Shown here: piece after piece, positions 48,844-58,792 of the stretch | Layout: the number at the start of each line of letters is the position of its first letter | Numbering within the stretch: the first letter of the stretch is position 1 | NCBI RefSeq assembly: GCF_001657485.1 | Contig: NZ_LXFU01000027.1 | Location: forward strand, 147,570-211,569 | Direction of reading: 5' to 3' | Origin: Rhizobium sp. WYCCWR10014 | GTDB lineage: Bacteria; Pseudomonadota; Alphaproteobacteria; Rhizobiales; Rhizobiaceae | Length of the DNA: 64,000 bases | Notes under the pieces: generated by a model | Databases searched by the model: none | Told to the model about the DNA's origin: nothing | What the model saw: the letters and a program-made list of their open reading frames with translations, nothing else | Position numbers and translations under genes: made by a program

Positions 48844-49367
48844 TTTATCCCCAGCTTGTATGCGTTGCGAAATCCATCAATATTATGGCACATTTGGCTT
48901 TTCCCTTGCTATTGTGACACAGAAAACATACAACGAATTTCAGGGTAAAGTGTTGACGGGATAGAGTCGCCGCGAAGGCTGCCAGCCAGATCAGGACCTG
49001 GCGCCACACCGGTCATCGTCCGCCGTCTCATGCGCTTAATCCCTAGAACTGGATCCTGATTTTCCGGCTTATTGTCGGAATTCATTGGTGGATCAGCCAC
49101 CACGCTCTCAGGGAGCAAACTCATCGGACCCGAACGGGTCTTCGTATTTGTCGATCACGCTTGGTTGTTGATGGTTTCGCAGCAGGTTTTATCTGAAGTG
49201 TACAGGCCCCGGACCGAAATGGTTCCGGCTGCGGTCTGGCTGCTGCCCTCCCCCTCGCATCAGGCGCGACTTTCATTATCCGGCGCGGCCACAGTGGACC
49301 GCATTCTTTCTGTCTCAACAGCAGTCGGGAATGCGCTCTCGCGGCCACGCCGAGGAGCACAGCTTAC
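48844..49367. other. Divergent region between the amidase gene and rne
   Basis: 524 bases, probably containing both promoters and a long rne leader. A CATAAT -10-like hexamer near 48,886 faces the amidase gene but lacks a good -35. On the rne side the hairpin GGTGG / CCACC lies near 49,087. RNase E feedback on a long 5' leader is known in E. coli; nothing here proves it. Confidence 0.4.
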
Positions 49368-52241
49368 ATGGCAGACAAAATGCTTATCGATGCGTCTCAC
49401 GAGGAAGAGACGCGCGTCGTTGTCGTTCGCGGGAACCGCATAGAAGAATTTGACTTCGAGTCCCAGCACAAGAAGCAGATCCGCGGCAACATCTATCTTG
49501 CAAAGGTAACGAGGGTCGAACCCTCGCTGCAGGCCGCCTTCGTCGATTACGGCGGCAACCGGCACGGCTTCCTGGCCTTCGCCGAAATTCATCCCGACTA
49601 TTATCAGATACCGCTTGCCGACCGTCAGGCACTGCTTCGGGCCGAAGCCGAGGAGCATCGCCGCGACGAAGATGTCGAGCATGTCGAAACCGCGCCGATG
49701 GTCGATCTTTCCAAGCAGGATCAGCCGGATGTCGGCATCGTTCAGGCAGAGGCGCCGGAAACGGCTGCCGTAACGGAAGAGACCGCAGCGGTAGAGACCG
49801 CGGCATCGCCCGAGGCCGCCGAGGAAGCGCCGGCCAAGAAGGCAAGGCCGCGCCGCAGCCGCAAGAAGGTCGTCGAACCGGTTGCCGAAACGACCGCGAC
49901 CGAGGACGCCGTTCCCACAGACGTCGAAGCCGAAGGCGCTTCGAACGTCGACAATGAGGATGACGGTTCGACCGGCGGCGCGATGGCCGCGATGGTGGAA
50001 ACCGACTCGATCTCCGAGGACGTCGATACCAGCAAGCGTCGCCACGATGACGACGACGACGATGACGATCACGGTGAAGAGGAAGTCATCGAATCCGTCG
50101 GCGCCGAAGACGCGATGGAAGAAGTACCGGACCGAGTGCAGCGCAAGCCGCGCAAGCAGTACCGCATCCAGGAAGTCATCAAGCGCCGCCAGATCCTGCT
50201 CGTGCAGGTCGCCAAGGAAGAGCGCGGCAACAAGGGTGCAGCCCTTACAACCTATCTTTCGCTCGCCGGCCGCTATTCGGTGCTGATGCCGAACACGGCG
50301 CGTGGCGGCGGCATTTCCCGCAAGATCACCAATCCTGCCGACCGCAAGCGCCTGAAGGAAATTGCGCGCCTGCTCGAGGTGCCGCAGGGTATGGGCGTCA
50401 TCCTTCGCACCGCCGGTGCCAACCGTACCAAGGTCGAGGTCAAGCGCGACTTCGAATATCTGATGCGCCTCTGGGAAAATGTGCGCACGCTGACGCTGGC
50501 GTCCACCGCTCCCTGCCTCGTCTATGAGGAGGGCTCGCTGATCAAGCGTTCGATCCGCGACCTCTATAACAAGGATATCAGCGAAGTCATCGTTTCCGGC
50601 GAAGAAGGCTATCGTGAAGCGAAAGACTTCATGAAGATGCTGATGCCGAGCCATGCCAAGGTGGTTCAGCCCTACCGCGACATCCATCCGATCTTTTCGC
50701 GTTCCGGCATCGAGGCTCAGCTCGACCGCATGCTGCAGCCGCAGGTGACGCTGAAGTCCGGCGGCTACCTGATCATGAACCAGACCGAAGCGCTGGTCTC
50801 GATCGACGTCAACTCCGGCCGCTCGACCCGCGAACATTCGATCGAGGACACTGCGCTGCAGACGAATCTCGAGGCTGCAGACGAAGTCGCCCGTCAGCTT
50901 CGCCTTCGCGACCTTGCCGGCCTGATCGTCATCGACTTCATCGACATGGAAGAGAAGCGCAACAACCGCGCCGTCGAGAAGAAGCTGAAGGAATGCCTGA
51001 AGAACGACCGCGCCCGCATCCAGGTCGGCCGGATCTCGCATTTCGGCCTGCTCGAAATGTCGCGCCAGCGCATCCGCGCTTCGGTTCTCGAATCGACCAC
51101 GCAGGTGTGCTCGCATTGCGGCGGCAGCGGCCATGTGCGTTCGCAGTCCTCCGTCGCTCTGCATGTCCTGCGCGGCATCGAGGAATATCTGCTCAAGAAC
51201 ACCACGCACAACATCACCGTGCGCACCACGCCTGACATCGCGCTCTACCTGCTCAACCACAAGCGCCAGACGATTGTCGATTATGAGAGCCGCTTCGGCG
51301 TTGCGATCATCATCGATGCGGACGGCTCGGTCGGCGCGCAACATTTCGCGATCGACCGCGGCGAGCCGGTGGAAAACCCGGTCAAGATCGAAACGCTCTT
51401 CAACTTCGCAGCCATTCCTGAGGATGACGACGACGATATCGTCATCGAAGTGGATGAGGACGAAGACGAGGAACTCGAGGAAAAGCCGGCCGTTGCCGAA
51501 CGGCCCGTCGCAGCACGCTCGGAAGGCGAAGCTGACGGCAACCGTAAGCGCAAGCGCCGCAGGCGCCGCCGCGGCCGCAACGGCAATGCCGAGCAGCCGG
51601 TATCGGCTGGCGAAGCCGGCGACGAGGATGAGGACGGCGACGACGAGGGCAGCGAAGGTGATGAAAACACCGAGGCCACGCCCGAGACACGCGCCGAAAG
51701 CGAGGAATCGCAGCGCCGCAAGCGCCGCCGCCGCGGCAAGCGTGGCGGCCGTCGCAATCGCGCCGAGGATGGTTCCGAACTGACGGCTGGCGAAGCCGGT
51801 GAAGACAATGGCGGCGACGAGGACGAAGGCGACGACGTTTCGAACGACGGCGCTCCGGGCGAAGCCGTAGCGGTCGAAGCGATTGCCGAACAGGCCGACG
51901 AAGGCCAGGCCGCGATGGCAGCCGTCGAGAGCGCGCCTGTCATAACCGAAGAGGTGAAGCCCGCCCGTGCCCGCGGCCGCCGCAAACCGGCCGCAGCGCC
52001 GGTCGAGGAACCGGTTGCAGAGACGGCCCCTGCGGTCGAGGCCGAACCGGAATTGGTGGAAGCCTCCGCCGATCTCGAAACATCCGTTCAGGAAGAGGCA
52101 AAGCCGGTTCGCGCCAACCGCGAATCCAACATCTCCTCGTCCGAGCCGACGGTGAAATCCACCACCCGCGTCGAGAATGGCGAAGGCGATGACGGCAAGC
52201 CGAAGAAAGCTGGCTGGTGGCAGCGCCGTGGCTTCTTCTGA
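49368..52241 (+). CDS. rne: Ribonuclease E
   Basis: 957 residues. The N-terminal S1 domain (GNIYLAKVTRVEPSLQAAFV) is split by an acidic, low-complexity insertion (about residues 90-250), common in alphaproteobacteria, before the S1 sequence resumes. The catalytic region has IDVNSGRST and IVIDFIDMEEKRN with the Mg-binding aspartates, and the zinc link CSHCGGSG. The C-terminal third is a disordered Arg/Glu/Ala-rich scaffold ending WWQRRGFF. It initiates mRNA decay and rRNA/tRNA maturation. Confidence 0.97.
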   Translation: MADKMLIDASHEEETRVVVVRGNRIEEFDFESQHKKQIRGNIYLAKVTRVEPSLQAAFVDYGGNRHGFLAFAEIHPDYYQIPLADRQALLRAEAEEHRRDEDVEHVETAPMVDLSKQDQPDVGIVQAEAPETAAVTEETAAVETAASPEAAEEAPAKKARPRRSRKKVVEPVAETTATEDAVPTDVEAEGASNVDNEDDGSTGGAMAAMVETDSISEDVDTSKRRHDDDDDDDDHGEEEVIESVGAEDAMEEVPDRVQRKPRKQYRIQEVIKRRQILLVQVAKEERGNKGAALTTYLSLAGRYSVLMPNTARGGGISRKITNPADRKRLKEIARLLEVPQGMGVILRTAGANRTKVEVKRDFEYLMRLWENVRTLTLASTAPCLVYEEGSLIKRSIRDLYNKDISEVIVSGEEGYREAKDFMKMLMPSHAKVVQPYRDIHPIFSRSGIEAQLDRMLQPQVTLKSGGYLIMNQTEALVSIDVNSGRSTREHSIEDTALQTNLEAADEVARQLRLRDLAGLIVIDFIDMEEKRNNRAVEKKLKECLKNDRARIQVGRISHFGLLEMSRQRIRASVLESTTQVCSHCGGSGHVRSQSSVALHVLRGIEEYLLKNTTHNITVRTTPDIALYLLNHKRQTIVDYESRFGVAIIIDADGSVGAQHFAIDRGEPVENPVKIETLFNFAAIPEDDDDDIVIEVDEDEDEELEEKPAVAERPVAARSEGEADGNRKRKRRRRRRGRNGNAEQPVSAGEAGDEDEDGDDEGSEGDENTEATPETRAESEESQRRKRRRRGKRGGRRNRAEDGSELTAGEAGEDNGGDEDEGDDVSNDGAPGEAVAVEAIAEQADEGQAAMAAVESAPVITEEVKPARARGRRKPAAAPVEEPVAETAPAVEAEPELVEASADLETSVQEEAKPVRANRESNISSSEPTVKSTTRVENGEGDDGKPKKAGWWQRRGFF

Positions 52242-52267
52242 ACGCTGATTTTTGGACGTAAACACTG

Positions 52268-52298
52268 AAATCCGGCCGCGGCAACGCGGCCGGATTTT
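52268..52298 (+). terminator. Intrinsic terminator of rne
   Basis: AAATCCGGCCGCG, tetraloop GCAA, CGCGGCCGGATTT followed by T: a 13-bp perfect stem 27 bases past the rne stop codon. Confidence 0.93.
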
Positions 52299-52337
52299 CG
52301 TTTATGGCGATGATATCGTCGCCGAGCTTGAACCGCC

Positions 52338-52556
52338 GTGACGTGGATCTGCATCTTGATGACAATCGATGATGCCTTGCTCGACGCGGCAATGACCGCC
52401 GCGGGATTGGCGACGAAAAAGGCCACTGTCGAGCAGGCTTTTCGAAACCTTGTCGAGAAGCACCGGCGGAAAAATGCGATCGCAGATCTCGCGGGGATAG
52501 GCTGGGAAGGCGACATCGACGCGATACGTCGCGACCGGTCGGACGATACAAGGTGA
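52338..52556 (+). CDS. vapB: VapB-family antitoxin (orphan)
   Basis: 72 residues if the GTG at 52338 is used; an ATG seven codons later is possible but would cut the N-terminal DNA-binding strand (ILMTIDDALLDAAMTAAG). The helix region KKATVEQAFRNLVEKHRR and the C-terminal toxin-wrapping stretch AIADLAGIGWEGDIDAIRRD are typical of type II VapB antitoxins. The stop codon overlaps a GTG, as in vapBC operons, but the toxin gene behind it is reduced to fragments. Confidence 0.8.
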   Translation: MTWICILMTIDDALLDAAMTAAGLATKKATVEQAFRNLVEKHRRKNAIADLAGIGWEGDIDAIRRDRSDDTR

Positions 52557-52611
52557 TCAGGGTCGGCAGTTCGATCCGATAGCCGAGCGTCTCGGCCTCA
52601 GGATCGCCTGA
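52553..52611 (+). pseudogene. vapC toxin remnant with internal deletion
   Basis: The GTG overlapping the vapB stop reads VIRVGSSIR then TAG, resembling the usual VapC start (VILVDSSIW). In another frame, 52579-52611 reads IAERLGLRIA and stop, resembling a VapC C-terminus. Only about 59 of roughly 390 expected bases remain, with a frame change at the junction. A large internal deletion of the toxin gene is inferred from these two short resemblances. Confidence 0.5.
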
Positions 52612-52623
52612 CCCTGCGTGCGA

Positions 52624-54282
52624 TCAGGCGGCCGGGGGATAGAGCAGGTCGACGATGTAGCTGGCGTCGAACCGGGAATCGAGCATGCCGTAGGTGGAGC
52701 GCCAGCCGCCGGCAAGACGCGTCTCGATGAAGGCATCGGCGATGCGCCCTGCCCCCAGCCGATAGAGCTCGGCGGCACCGGCGGCGAGCGCCAGTTGCTC
52801 GACGAGCAGGCGCGCGGCGCCCTCGTCCTGTTCGCACAGCGCGATTGCGGCGCGCAGCACGTCGATCGTCTTCTTACCGGCAGGGCCGAGATCGCGGGCA
52901 AGGCCGGCAAAGACCGTTTCGAACAGATCCTTGCCGCGGTTGAGCACGCGCAGCACGTCGAGCGCCATGACGTTGCCGGAGCCTTCCCAGATGGCGTTGA
53001 CCGGAGCCTCGCGGTAATGGCGGGCGATCGGGCGCTCTTCGATGTAGCCGTTGCCGCCGATGCATTCCATCGCCTCGTAGATCAGCGCGGGCGCGATCTT
53101 GCAGCACCAGTACTTGGCGACCGGCGTCATGACACGGGCATAGGCCGCTTCCTCGGCATTGCCGCGCGCCTTGTCGAAGGCGTCGGCAAGACGGAAGGAC
53201 AGTGCCGTTGCGGCGGCGACATCGAGCGCCATGTCGGCGAGCACGCGCGTCATGATCGGCTGGTTGACGAGCATCTTGCCGAAGACGCTGCGGCCGCGGG
53301 TGTGATGCACGGCTTCGGCGAGAGAGGCGCGCATCATGCCTGACGAGGCCAGCGCGCAATCGAGCCGGGTCAGCGTCACCATGTCGAGGATGGTGCGGAT
53401 GCCGGCGTCCGGCCCACCGAGCAGGAAACCGAACGTGTCTGTAAATTCGACCTCGGAAGAGGCGTTGGAGCGGTTGCCGACCTTGTCCTTCAGCCGCTGG
53501 AATTGCAGCCCGTTGGCGGAACCATCCTCCAGAAGGCGCGGCACCAGAAAGCAGCCCATGCCCTCCTTCGTCTGCGCCAGCATAATGAAGGCATCGCTCA
53601 TCGGCGCAGACATGAACCATTTATGGCCGGACAGCCGGTAGATGCCCTCGCTGACCTTTTCGGCAGCGCTCCTGTTGGCGCGCACATCCGTGCCGCCCTG
53701 CTTTTCCGTCATGCCCATGCCGATGGTCACGGCGGATTTCTGCATGGCGGGCTTGTTCGACGAATCATATTTGCGCGAGAGGATTTTCGGCGCCCAGTCC
53801 TTCTGGACCGCGGGCGAGGCCGAGAGCGCCGCAACGGAGGCGCTCGTCATCGTCAGCGGGCAGAGATGGCCGGATTCCAACTGCGACGTCAGATAAAACC
53901 GCGCGGCACGAACCTTGTGGGCCTCGTCCTTGGCTTCGGTATCGGCCTGGGGATCCCAGACGGAGGAATGCAGGCCGACCGACATGGAGCGGCGCATCAA
54001 TGCATGCCAGGCAGGATGGAATTCGACGACGTCGAGGCGCTCGCCACGCGGGCCGTGGGTGCGCAGCTGCGGCGCGCCCTGGTTTGCCATGCGCGCCATC
54101 TCCTGCGCCTCCGGCGAGGTGACGTAGCGGCCCATGTTTTCCAGGTCTTCGCGGATGCCGCGCGGCAAAGCCGCTGTCAGATCGACGATCAGCGGATCGG
54201 ATCGATACGCATTGATGCCGGACCACAGGCTCGGCTGGTTGAGTTCTGCGAGTTTGTCGTCAGTCCGGTTGGCGGAGGTCAT
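52624..54282 (-). CDS. AidB-like acyl-CoA dehydrogenase family protein
   Basis: 552 residues (E. coli AidB 541). The N-terminal AidB-specific region (NQPSLWSGINAYRSDPLI) is followed by the acyl-CoA dehydrogenase core: GMGMTEKQGGTDVRAN in the middle domain, FGKMLVNQPIMTRVLADM, and ECIGGNGYIEERPIARHYRE near the FAD site. AidB is a flavoprotein of the adaptive response to alkylation that binds DNA; whether this homologue does so is unproven. It is encoded alone and convergent to vapB. Confidence 0.88.
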   Translation of the reverse strand: MTSANRTDDKLAELNQPSLWSGINAYRSDPLIVDLTAALPRGIREDLENMGRYVTSPEAQEMARMANQGAPQLRTHGPRGERLDVVEFHPAWHALMRRSMSVGLHSSVWDPQADTEAKDEAHKVRAARFYLTSQLESGHLCPLTMTSASVAALSASPAVQKDWAPKILSRKYDSSNKPAMQKSAVTIGMGMTEKQGGTDVRANRSAAEKVSEGIYRLSGHKWFMSAPMSDAFIMLAQTKEGMGCFLVPRLLEDGSANGLQFQRLKDKVGNRSNASSEVEFTDTFGFLLGGPDAGIRTILDMVTLTRLDCALASSGMMRASLAEAVHHTRGRSVFGKMLVNQPIMTRVLADMALDVAAATALSFRLADAFDKARGNAEEAAYARVMTPVAKYWCCKIAPALIYEAMECIGGNGYIEERPIARHYREAPVNAIWEGSGNVMALDVLRVLNRGKDLFETVFAGLARDLGPAGKKTIDVLRAAIALCEQDEGAARLLVEQLALAAGAAELYRLGAGRIADAFIETRLAGGWRSTYGMLDSRFDASYIVDLLYPPAA

Positions 54283-54461
54283 AATTCGCTTCTAGTGTAA
54301 GAACCCGGCAAAGGGAAACCGGAAGTTATGATTCGGTTCATTCTGCTCTATCGGAATTCGGGCGAAAATGCATGGGGACATAAGCCTTTGCCCACAGCGC
54401 ATGCTTGCCCCGGCGGGCAGCACTCTTTATAGACCCGCCAGAGACAGCAAGAGGCAGGTTC

Positions 54462-55418
54462 ATGGTCTTTTTCCCCCACCGCCACCTCATCGGCATCAAG
54501 GGCCTCACCGAGCAGGATATCACCTATCTTCTCGACAAGGCCGATGAGGCCGTCAAGATCAGCCGCCAGAGAGAAAAGAAAACGTCGACGCTGCGCGGGC
54601 TGACGCAGATCAACCTCTTCTTCGAGGCATCGACCCGTACGCAGGCCTCCTTCGAGCTTGCCGGCAAGCGGCTCGGCGCCGACGTCATGAACATGTCTGT
54701 CGGCAATTCCTCGGTGAAGAAAGGCGAAACGCTGATCGATACGGCGATGACGCTGAATGCGATGCGCCCGGACGTGCTGGTGATCCGCCATTCGAGCGCC
54801 GGTGCGGCCGCCCTTCTCGCCCAGAAGGTTTCCTGCTCGGTCGTTAATGCCGGTGATGGGCAGCATGAACATCCGACCCAGGCGCTGCTCGACGCGCTGA
54901 CGATCCGCCGCGCCAAGGGCAAGCTGTCGCGCATCATCGTAGCGATCTGCGGCGACGTGCTGCATTCGCGGGTGGCGCGCTCCAATATCCTGCTGCTCAA
55001 CGCGATGGGCGCCCGCGTCCGTGTCGTTGCGCCTGCAACCCTCCTGCCCGCCGGCATCGCCGAGATGGGCGTCGAGGTCTTCCATTCGATGCAGGAAGGG
55101 CTGAAGGACGCCGACGTGGTGATGATGCTGCGGCTGCAGCGCGAGCGCATGTCCGGCGCCTTCGTACCTTCGGTGCGCGAATACTATCACTTCTACGGGC
55201 TCGACGCCGAAACGCTGAAAGCGGCGAAGGACGACGCGCTGGTCATGCATCCCGGCCCGATGAACCGCGGCGTCGAGATCGCTTCGGAAGTAGCGGACGG
55301 GCCGCAAAGCGTGATCGCCGAACAGGTGGAGATGGGGGTCGCGGTGCGCATGGCCGTCATGGAGACGCTGCTCGTCTCACAGAACCAGGGTCCCCGAAGC
55401 GATGGAATGATGGCATGA
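54462..55418 (+). CDS. pyrB: Aspartate carbamoyltransferase catalytic subunit
   Basis: 318 residues from [19 protein letters not shown], with GAGGCAGG before the ATG. The carbamoyl-phosphate loop reads [12 protein letters not shown], with [10 protein letters not shown] and the C-terminal domain around [12 protein letters not shown]. It makes N-carbamoyl-aspartate in pyrimidine synthesis. No pyrI is adjacent. The stop overlaps the next gene's start (ATGA), which fits a complex between the two products. Confidence 0.96.
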   Translation: MVFFPHRHLIGIKGLTEQDITYLLDKADEAVKISRQREKKTSTLRGLTQINLFFEASTRTQASFELAGKRLGADVMNMSVGNSSVKKGETLIDTAMTLNAMRPDVLVIRHSSAGAAALLAQKVSCSVVNAGDGQHEHPTQALLDALTIRRAKGKLSRIIVAICGDVLHSRVARSNILLLNAMGARVRVVAPATLLPAGIAEMGVEVFHSMQEGLKDADVVMMLRLQRERMSGAFVPSVREYYHFYGLDAETLKAAKDDALVMHPGPMNRGVEIASEVADGPQSVIAEQVEMGVAVRMAVMETLLVSQNQGPRSDGMMA

Positions 55419-56704
55419 GCAACCCGATCGTCCTCAAGAACGTCCGCATCATCGACCCGTCGCGCAATCTCGACGAGGTCGGGACGATCATTGCCGAAAA
55501 CGGCGTGATTCTCGCGGCCAGCCACAAGGCGCAGAACCAGGGGGCCCCGGAAGGCGCCGTCATCCGCGACTGCACGGGCCTCGTCGCGACGCCGGGCCTC
55601 GTCGATGCGCGCGTCCATGTCGGCGAACCCGGCGGCGAACACCGCGAGACGATTGCCTCGGCGAGCCGGGCGGCAGCCGCCGGCGGCGTCACCTCGATCA
55701 TCATGATGCCGGACACCGATCCTATCATCGACGACATCGCGCTCGTCGAATTCGTCAAGAAGACGGCGCGGGATACGGCCGCCGTCAACGTCTATCCGGC
55801 AGCCGCCATCACCAAGGGCCTTGCCGGCGAGGAGATGACGGAGATCGGCCTGTTGATGCAGGCGGGCGCCGTTGCCTTCACCGATGCCCATTCCAGCGTC
55901 CATGACACACAGGTGCTGCGCCGGATCATGACCTATGCGCGCGAATTCGGCGCCGTCGTCTCCTGCGAGACGCGCGACAAATATCTCGGCGCCAACGGCG
56001 TCATGCATGAGGGGCTTTTTGCCAGCTGGCTCGGGCTTTCCGGCATTCCAAAAGAAGCCGAGCTCATCCCGCTCGAACGCGATCTGAGGATCGCGCAGCT
56101 GACGCGCGGTCGTTATCACGCCGCGATGATCTCGGTGCCGGAATCGGTCGAGGCAATCGAGCGCGCCCGCAGCCGCGGCGCCAAGGTGACCTGCGGCATC
56201 TCAATCAACAATCTGGCGCTCAACGAAAACGACATCGGCGAATACCGCACGTTCTTCAAGCTTTATCCGCCGCTGCGCCCGGAAGACGACCGGGTGGCGA
56301 TGGCCGACGCCGTTGCGGGCGGCGCGATCGATATCATCGTGTCCTCGCACGACCCACAGGACGTCGATACGAAGCGCCTGCCCTTCGGCGAGGCCGAGGA
56401 TGGCGCGATCGGCCTCGAAACCATGTTGGCGGCAGCGCTCAGGCTTCACCATGGCGGCCAAGTGAGCCTGATGCGCCTGATCGACGCCATGTCGACCCGC
56501 CCCGCTCAGATTTTCGGCCTGAATGCCGGCACGCTGAAGCCGGGCGCTGCGGCCGATATCGCGCTGATCGATCTCGATGAGCCTTGGCTTGTCGCCAAAG
56601 ACATGCTTCTCTCCCGCTCGAAGAATACGCCGTTCGAGGATGCGCGCTTCAGTGGGCGGGCGGTCGCGACATACGTCTCGGGAAAGCTTGTCCACGCAAT
56701 TTAG
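55415..56704 (+). CDS. Catalytically inactive dihydroorotase-like protein (PyrC')
   Basis: 429 residues of the type I dihydroorotase family, but the metal site is lost. The HxH motif reads DARVHV (Arg66 for the first His). The usual HCED segment is SCET (Ser183), the next histidine segment reads AAMIS, PHH is INN, and the TDHAPH motif is SSHDPQ. By analogy with Pseudomonas PyrC', it probably serves as a structural partner of the PyrB encoded directly upstream. The active dihydroorotase must be encoded elsewhere. Confidence 0.88.
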   Translation: MSNPIVLKNVRIIDPSRNLDEVGTIIAENGVILAASHKAQNQGAPEGAVIRDCTGLVATPGLVDARVHVGEPGGEHRETIASASRAAAAGGVTSIIMMPDTDPIIDDIALVEFVKKTARDTAAVNVYPAAAITKGLAGEEMTEIGLLMQAGAVAFTDAHSSVHDTQVLRRIMTYAREFGAVVSCETRDKYLGANGVMHEGLFASWLGLSGIPKEAELIPLERDLRIAQLTRGRYHAAMISVPESVEAIERARSRGAKVTCGISINNLALNENDIGEYRTFFKLYPPLRPEDDRVAMADAVAGGAIDIIVSSHDPQDVDTKRLPFGEAEDGAIGLETMLAAALRLHHGGQVSLMRLIDAMSTRPAQIFGLNAGTLKPGAAADIALIDLDEPWLVAKDMLLSRSKNTPFEDARFSGRAVATYVSGKLVHAI

Positions 56705-56781
56705 AACCGACACTATCGCCGTCCATCCCCCAGCGGGAGAAGGCTGACTCGAGGATAGGCCACGGAGAGGCTGAGGGGCAT

Positions 56782-57402
56782 ATGTTATCCAATCTCATGT
56801 CATGGCAGATCACGCTGCCGATCGCGCTTGCCGCCGCCATTATCGGTTATCTCTTCGGCTCGATCCCGTTCGGCCTGATCCTGACGCGCGCCGCCGGCCT
56901 CGGCGACGTCCGCAGCATCGGCTCCGGCAATATCGGCGCGACCAATGTGCTGAGAACAGGAAACCGGACGCTCGCCGCGGCGACGCTGTTGCTCGATGCG
57001 CTGAAGGCATCGGCCGCGGCCTGGGTCGTCGGCTATTTCCTCGGTGAGGAGGCGGCGATCATCGCCGGCTTCTTCGCCTTCATCGGCCATCTCTTCCCGG
57101 TCTGGATCGGCTTCAAGGGTGGCAAGGGAGTCGCCACCTATATCGGCACCCTGCTCGGCGTCGCGCCGATCATGATCGTGCTCTTCGCGGCCGTCTGGCT
57201 GGCGGTCGCCTTCACCACCCGCTACTCCTCACTGTCGGCGCTGGTTGCCATGCTTGCCATTCCAGTTGCGCTATGGATATTGGGCAACGAAAAGGTTGCT
57301 GCTGTCATGGCGATCATGACCCTCATCTCCTACTGGAAGCACAAGGCGAATATTTCTCGCCTGATGAGCGGGACGGAAAGCAAGATCGGGGCAAAGGGAT
57401 AA
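56782..57402 (+). CDS. plsY: Glycerol-3-phosphate acyltransferase PlsY
   Basis: 206 residues with five or more membrane helices, starting at the ATG after GAGGGGCAT. Family motifs: [11 protein letters not shown] (about 26-36), [12 protein letters not shown] and [18 protein letters not shown]. PlsY acylates glycerol-3-phosphate with acyl-phosphate at the inner membrane, the first step of phospholipid synthesis. Its TAA overlaps the dprA ATG. Confidence 0.95.
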   Translation: MLSNLMSWQITLPIALAAAIIGYLFGSIPFGLILTRAAGLGDVRSIGSGNIGATNVLRTGNRTLAAATLLLDALKASAAAWVVGYFLGEEAAIIAGFFAFIGHLFPVWIGFKGGKGVATYIGTLLGVAPIMIVLFAAVWLAVAFTTRYSSLSALVAMLAIPVALWILGNEKVAAVMAIMTLISYWKHKANISRLMSGTESKIGAKG

Positions 57403-58544
57403 TGGATGCGCTGAGCGCCGGACCAAAAGGCGTCGTGCTGACCGAACGGCAAAGAATTGCCTGGCTGCGTCTCATCCGTTCCGACAATATCGGCCCTGCC
57501 ACCTTTCGCGACCTCATCAATCATTTCGGTTCGGCCGAGGCAGCACTTGCCGCACTGCCGGAGCTTTCGGCGCGTGGCGGTGCCACACGGGCAATCCGCA
57601 TCGCCAGCGAGGCCGACGCGCATCGGGAGCTGGAGGCGGCGCGTCGCTTCGGCGCCCGCTTCGTCGGCATCGGTGAGCCGGACTATCCGCAAGCGCTGAA
57701 GCAGATCGACGGTGCGCCGCCGCTTCTGGCCGTCAAGGGCGCGCTTGCCGCTGCAAAACGACCGGCCGTCGGCATCGTCGGCTCACGCAACGCCTCGATC
57801 GCAGGCGCGAAATTCGCAGCGATGGTGGCGCGTGACTGCGGCCGGGCGGGTTACACCGCGGTCTCCGGCCTGGCACGCGGCATCGACACATCGGCCCACC
57901 GGGCAAGCCTCGACACAGGCACGATCGCAGCACTCGCCGGCGGCCTCGACCAGCCCTACCCGCCGGAGAATATCGGCCTGCTCGAAGAGATAACCGGTGG
58001 CAATGGCCTGGCGGTGAGCGAGATGCCCTTCGGCTGGGAGCCGCGCGCCCGCGACTTCCCACGCCGCAACCGGCTGATCGCCGGCATCGGGCTCGGCCTC
58101 GTCGTCATCGAAGCGGCGGCGCGTTCGGGCTCGTTGATCACGGCGCGGCTTGCCGGCGAGTTCGGCCGCCTGGTTTTTGCCGTGCCCGGCTCACCGCTCG
58201 ATCCGCGCTGCCATGGCACCAACGGCCTGCTGAAGGACGGTGCTTCGATCGTCACCGCTCCCGCCGATGTCATCGAGGCCCTGGCACCGCTTGCGCAATT
58301 CGACCTGTTCCCGTCATCGATGGCGGAGGAACCCGCGCCTGACGGCAAGGCCATGTCGGTGCCACCAGGCGATTCCGATCGAAACCGCATCATCGATGCG
58401 CTCGGGCCGACGCCGGTCGAGATTGACGACGTCATCCGCCATACCGGCCTGTCGGCATCTGCGGTCTATCTCATCCTTCTGGAACTCGATATATCAGGCA
58501 GGCTGCACCGGCATCAGGGTGGCCTCGTCTCGCTTTCCGATTGA
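57402..58544 (+). CDS. dprA: DNA-processing protein DprA
   Basis: 380 residues; the ATG overlaps the plsY stop (TAATG) behind AAAGGG. A short N-terminal SAM-like region ([17 protein letters not shown]) is followed by the Rossmann DprA/Smf core ([45 protein letters not shown]) and a C-terminal winged-helix-like domain (about 325-380). DprA loads RecA on incoming single-stranded DNA during transformation. Other competence genes are not in the window. Confidence 0.94.
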   Translation: MDALSAGPKGVVLTERQRIAWLRLIRSDNIGPATFRDLINHFGSAEAALAALPELSARGGATRAIRIASEADAHRELEAARRFGARFVGIGEPDYPQALKQIDGAPPLLAVKGALAAAKRPAVGIVGSRNASIAGAKFAAMVARDCGRAGYTAVSGLARGIDTSAHRASLDTGTIAALAGGLDQPYPPENIGLLEEITGGNGLAVSEMPFGWEPRARDFPRRNRLIAGIGLGLVVIEAAARSGSLITARLAGEFGRLVFAVPGSPLDPRCHGTNGLLKDGASIVTAPADVIEALAPLAQFDLFPSSMAEEPAPDGKAMSVPPGDSDRNRIIDALGPTPVEIDDVIRHTGLSASAVYLILLELDISGRLHRHQGGLVSLSD

Positions 58545-58685
58545 ACCTGGTACGACATCAGGCGGCGGCTTCGCGAATTGCCGAACGCTCGGTCGAAAAC
58601 CCTGAATAACATATCTGTAGTTGTATTTTGTCGATATTCCCCCAATGGCTGCAGCAGGCGCAAGAGGTAAAATTGTAGCAAACCC

Positions 58686-58714
58686 CTTGACCGCGGCGAT
58701 TTCCCTGTCCATGT
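58686..58714 (+). promoter_or_regulatory. Candidate topA promoter
   Basis: CTTGAC (58686-58691), a 17-base spacer and CCATGT (58709-58714) match the rhizobial housekeeping pattern at the -35 and partly at the -10, about 80 bases before the topA ATG. The rest of the dprA-topA gap holds nothing recognised. Confidence 0.45.
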
Positions 58715-58792
58715 CGGAGGGCCGATATCCATGTTGCGGTGTGTGTCGCGCTGGCTTCAACGCTGGCGTCGTTTCCTTTTTAGAGAATCATC

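Noticed and set aside
49260..52265. A 1001-codon open frame on the minus strand opposite rne
   Set aside because: The predicted protein is low-complexity and exactly shadows the RNase E gene, whose domains are clear.
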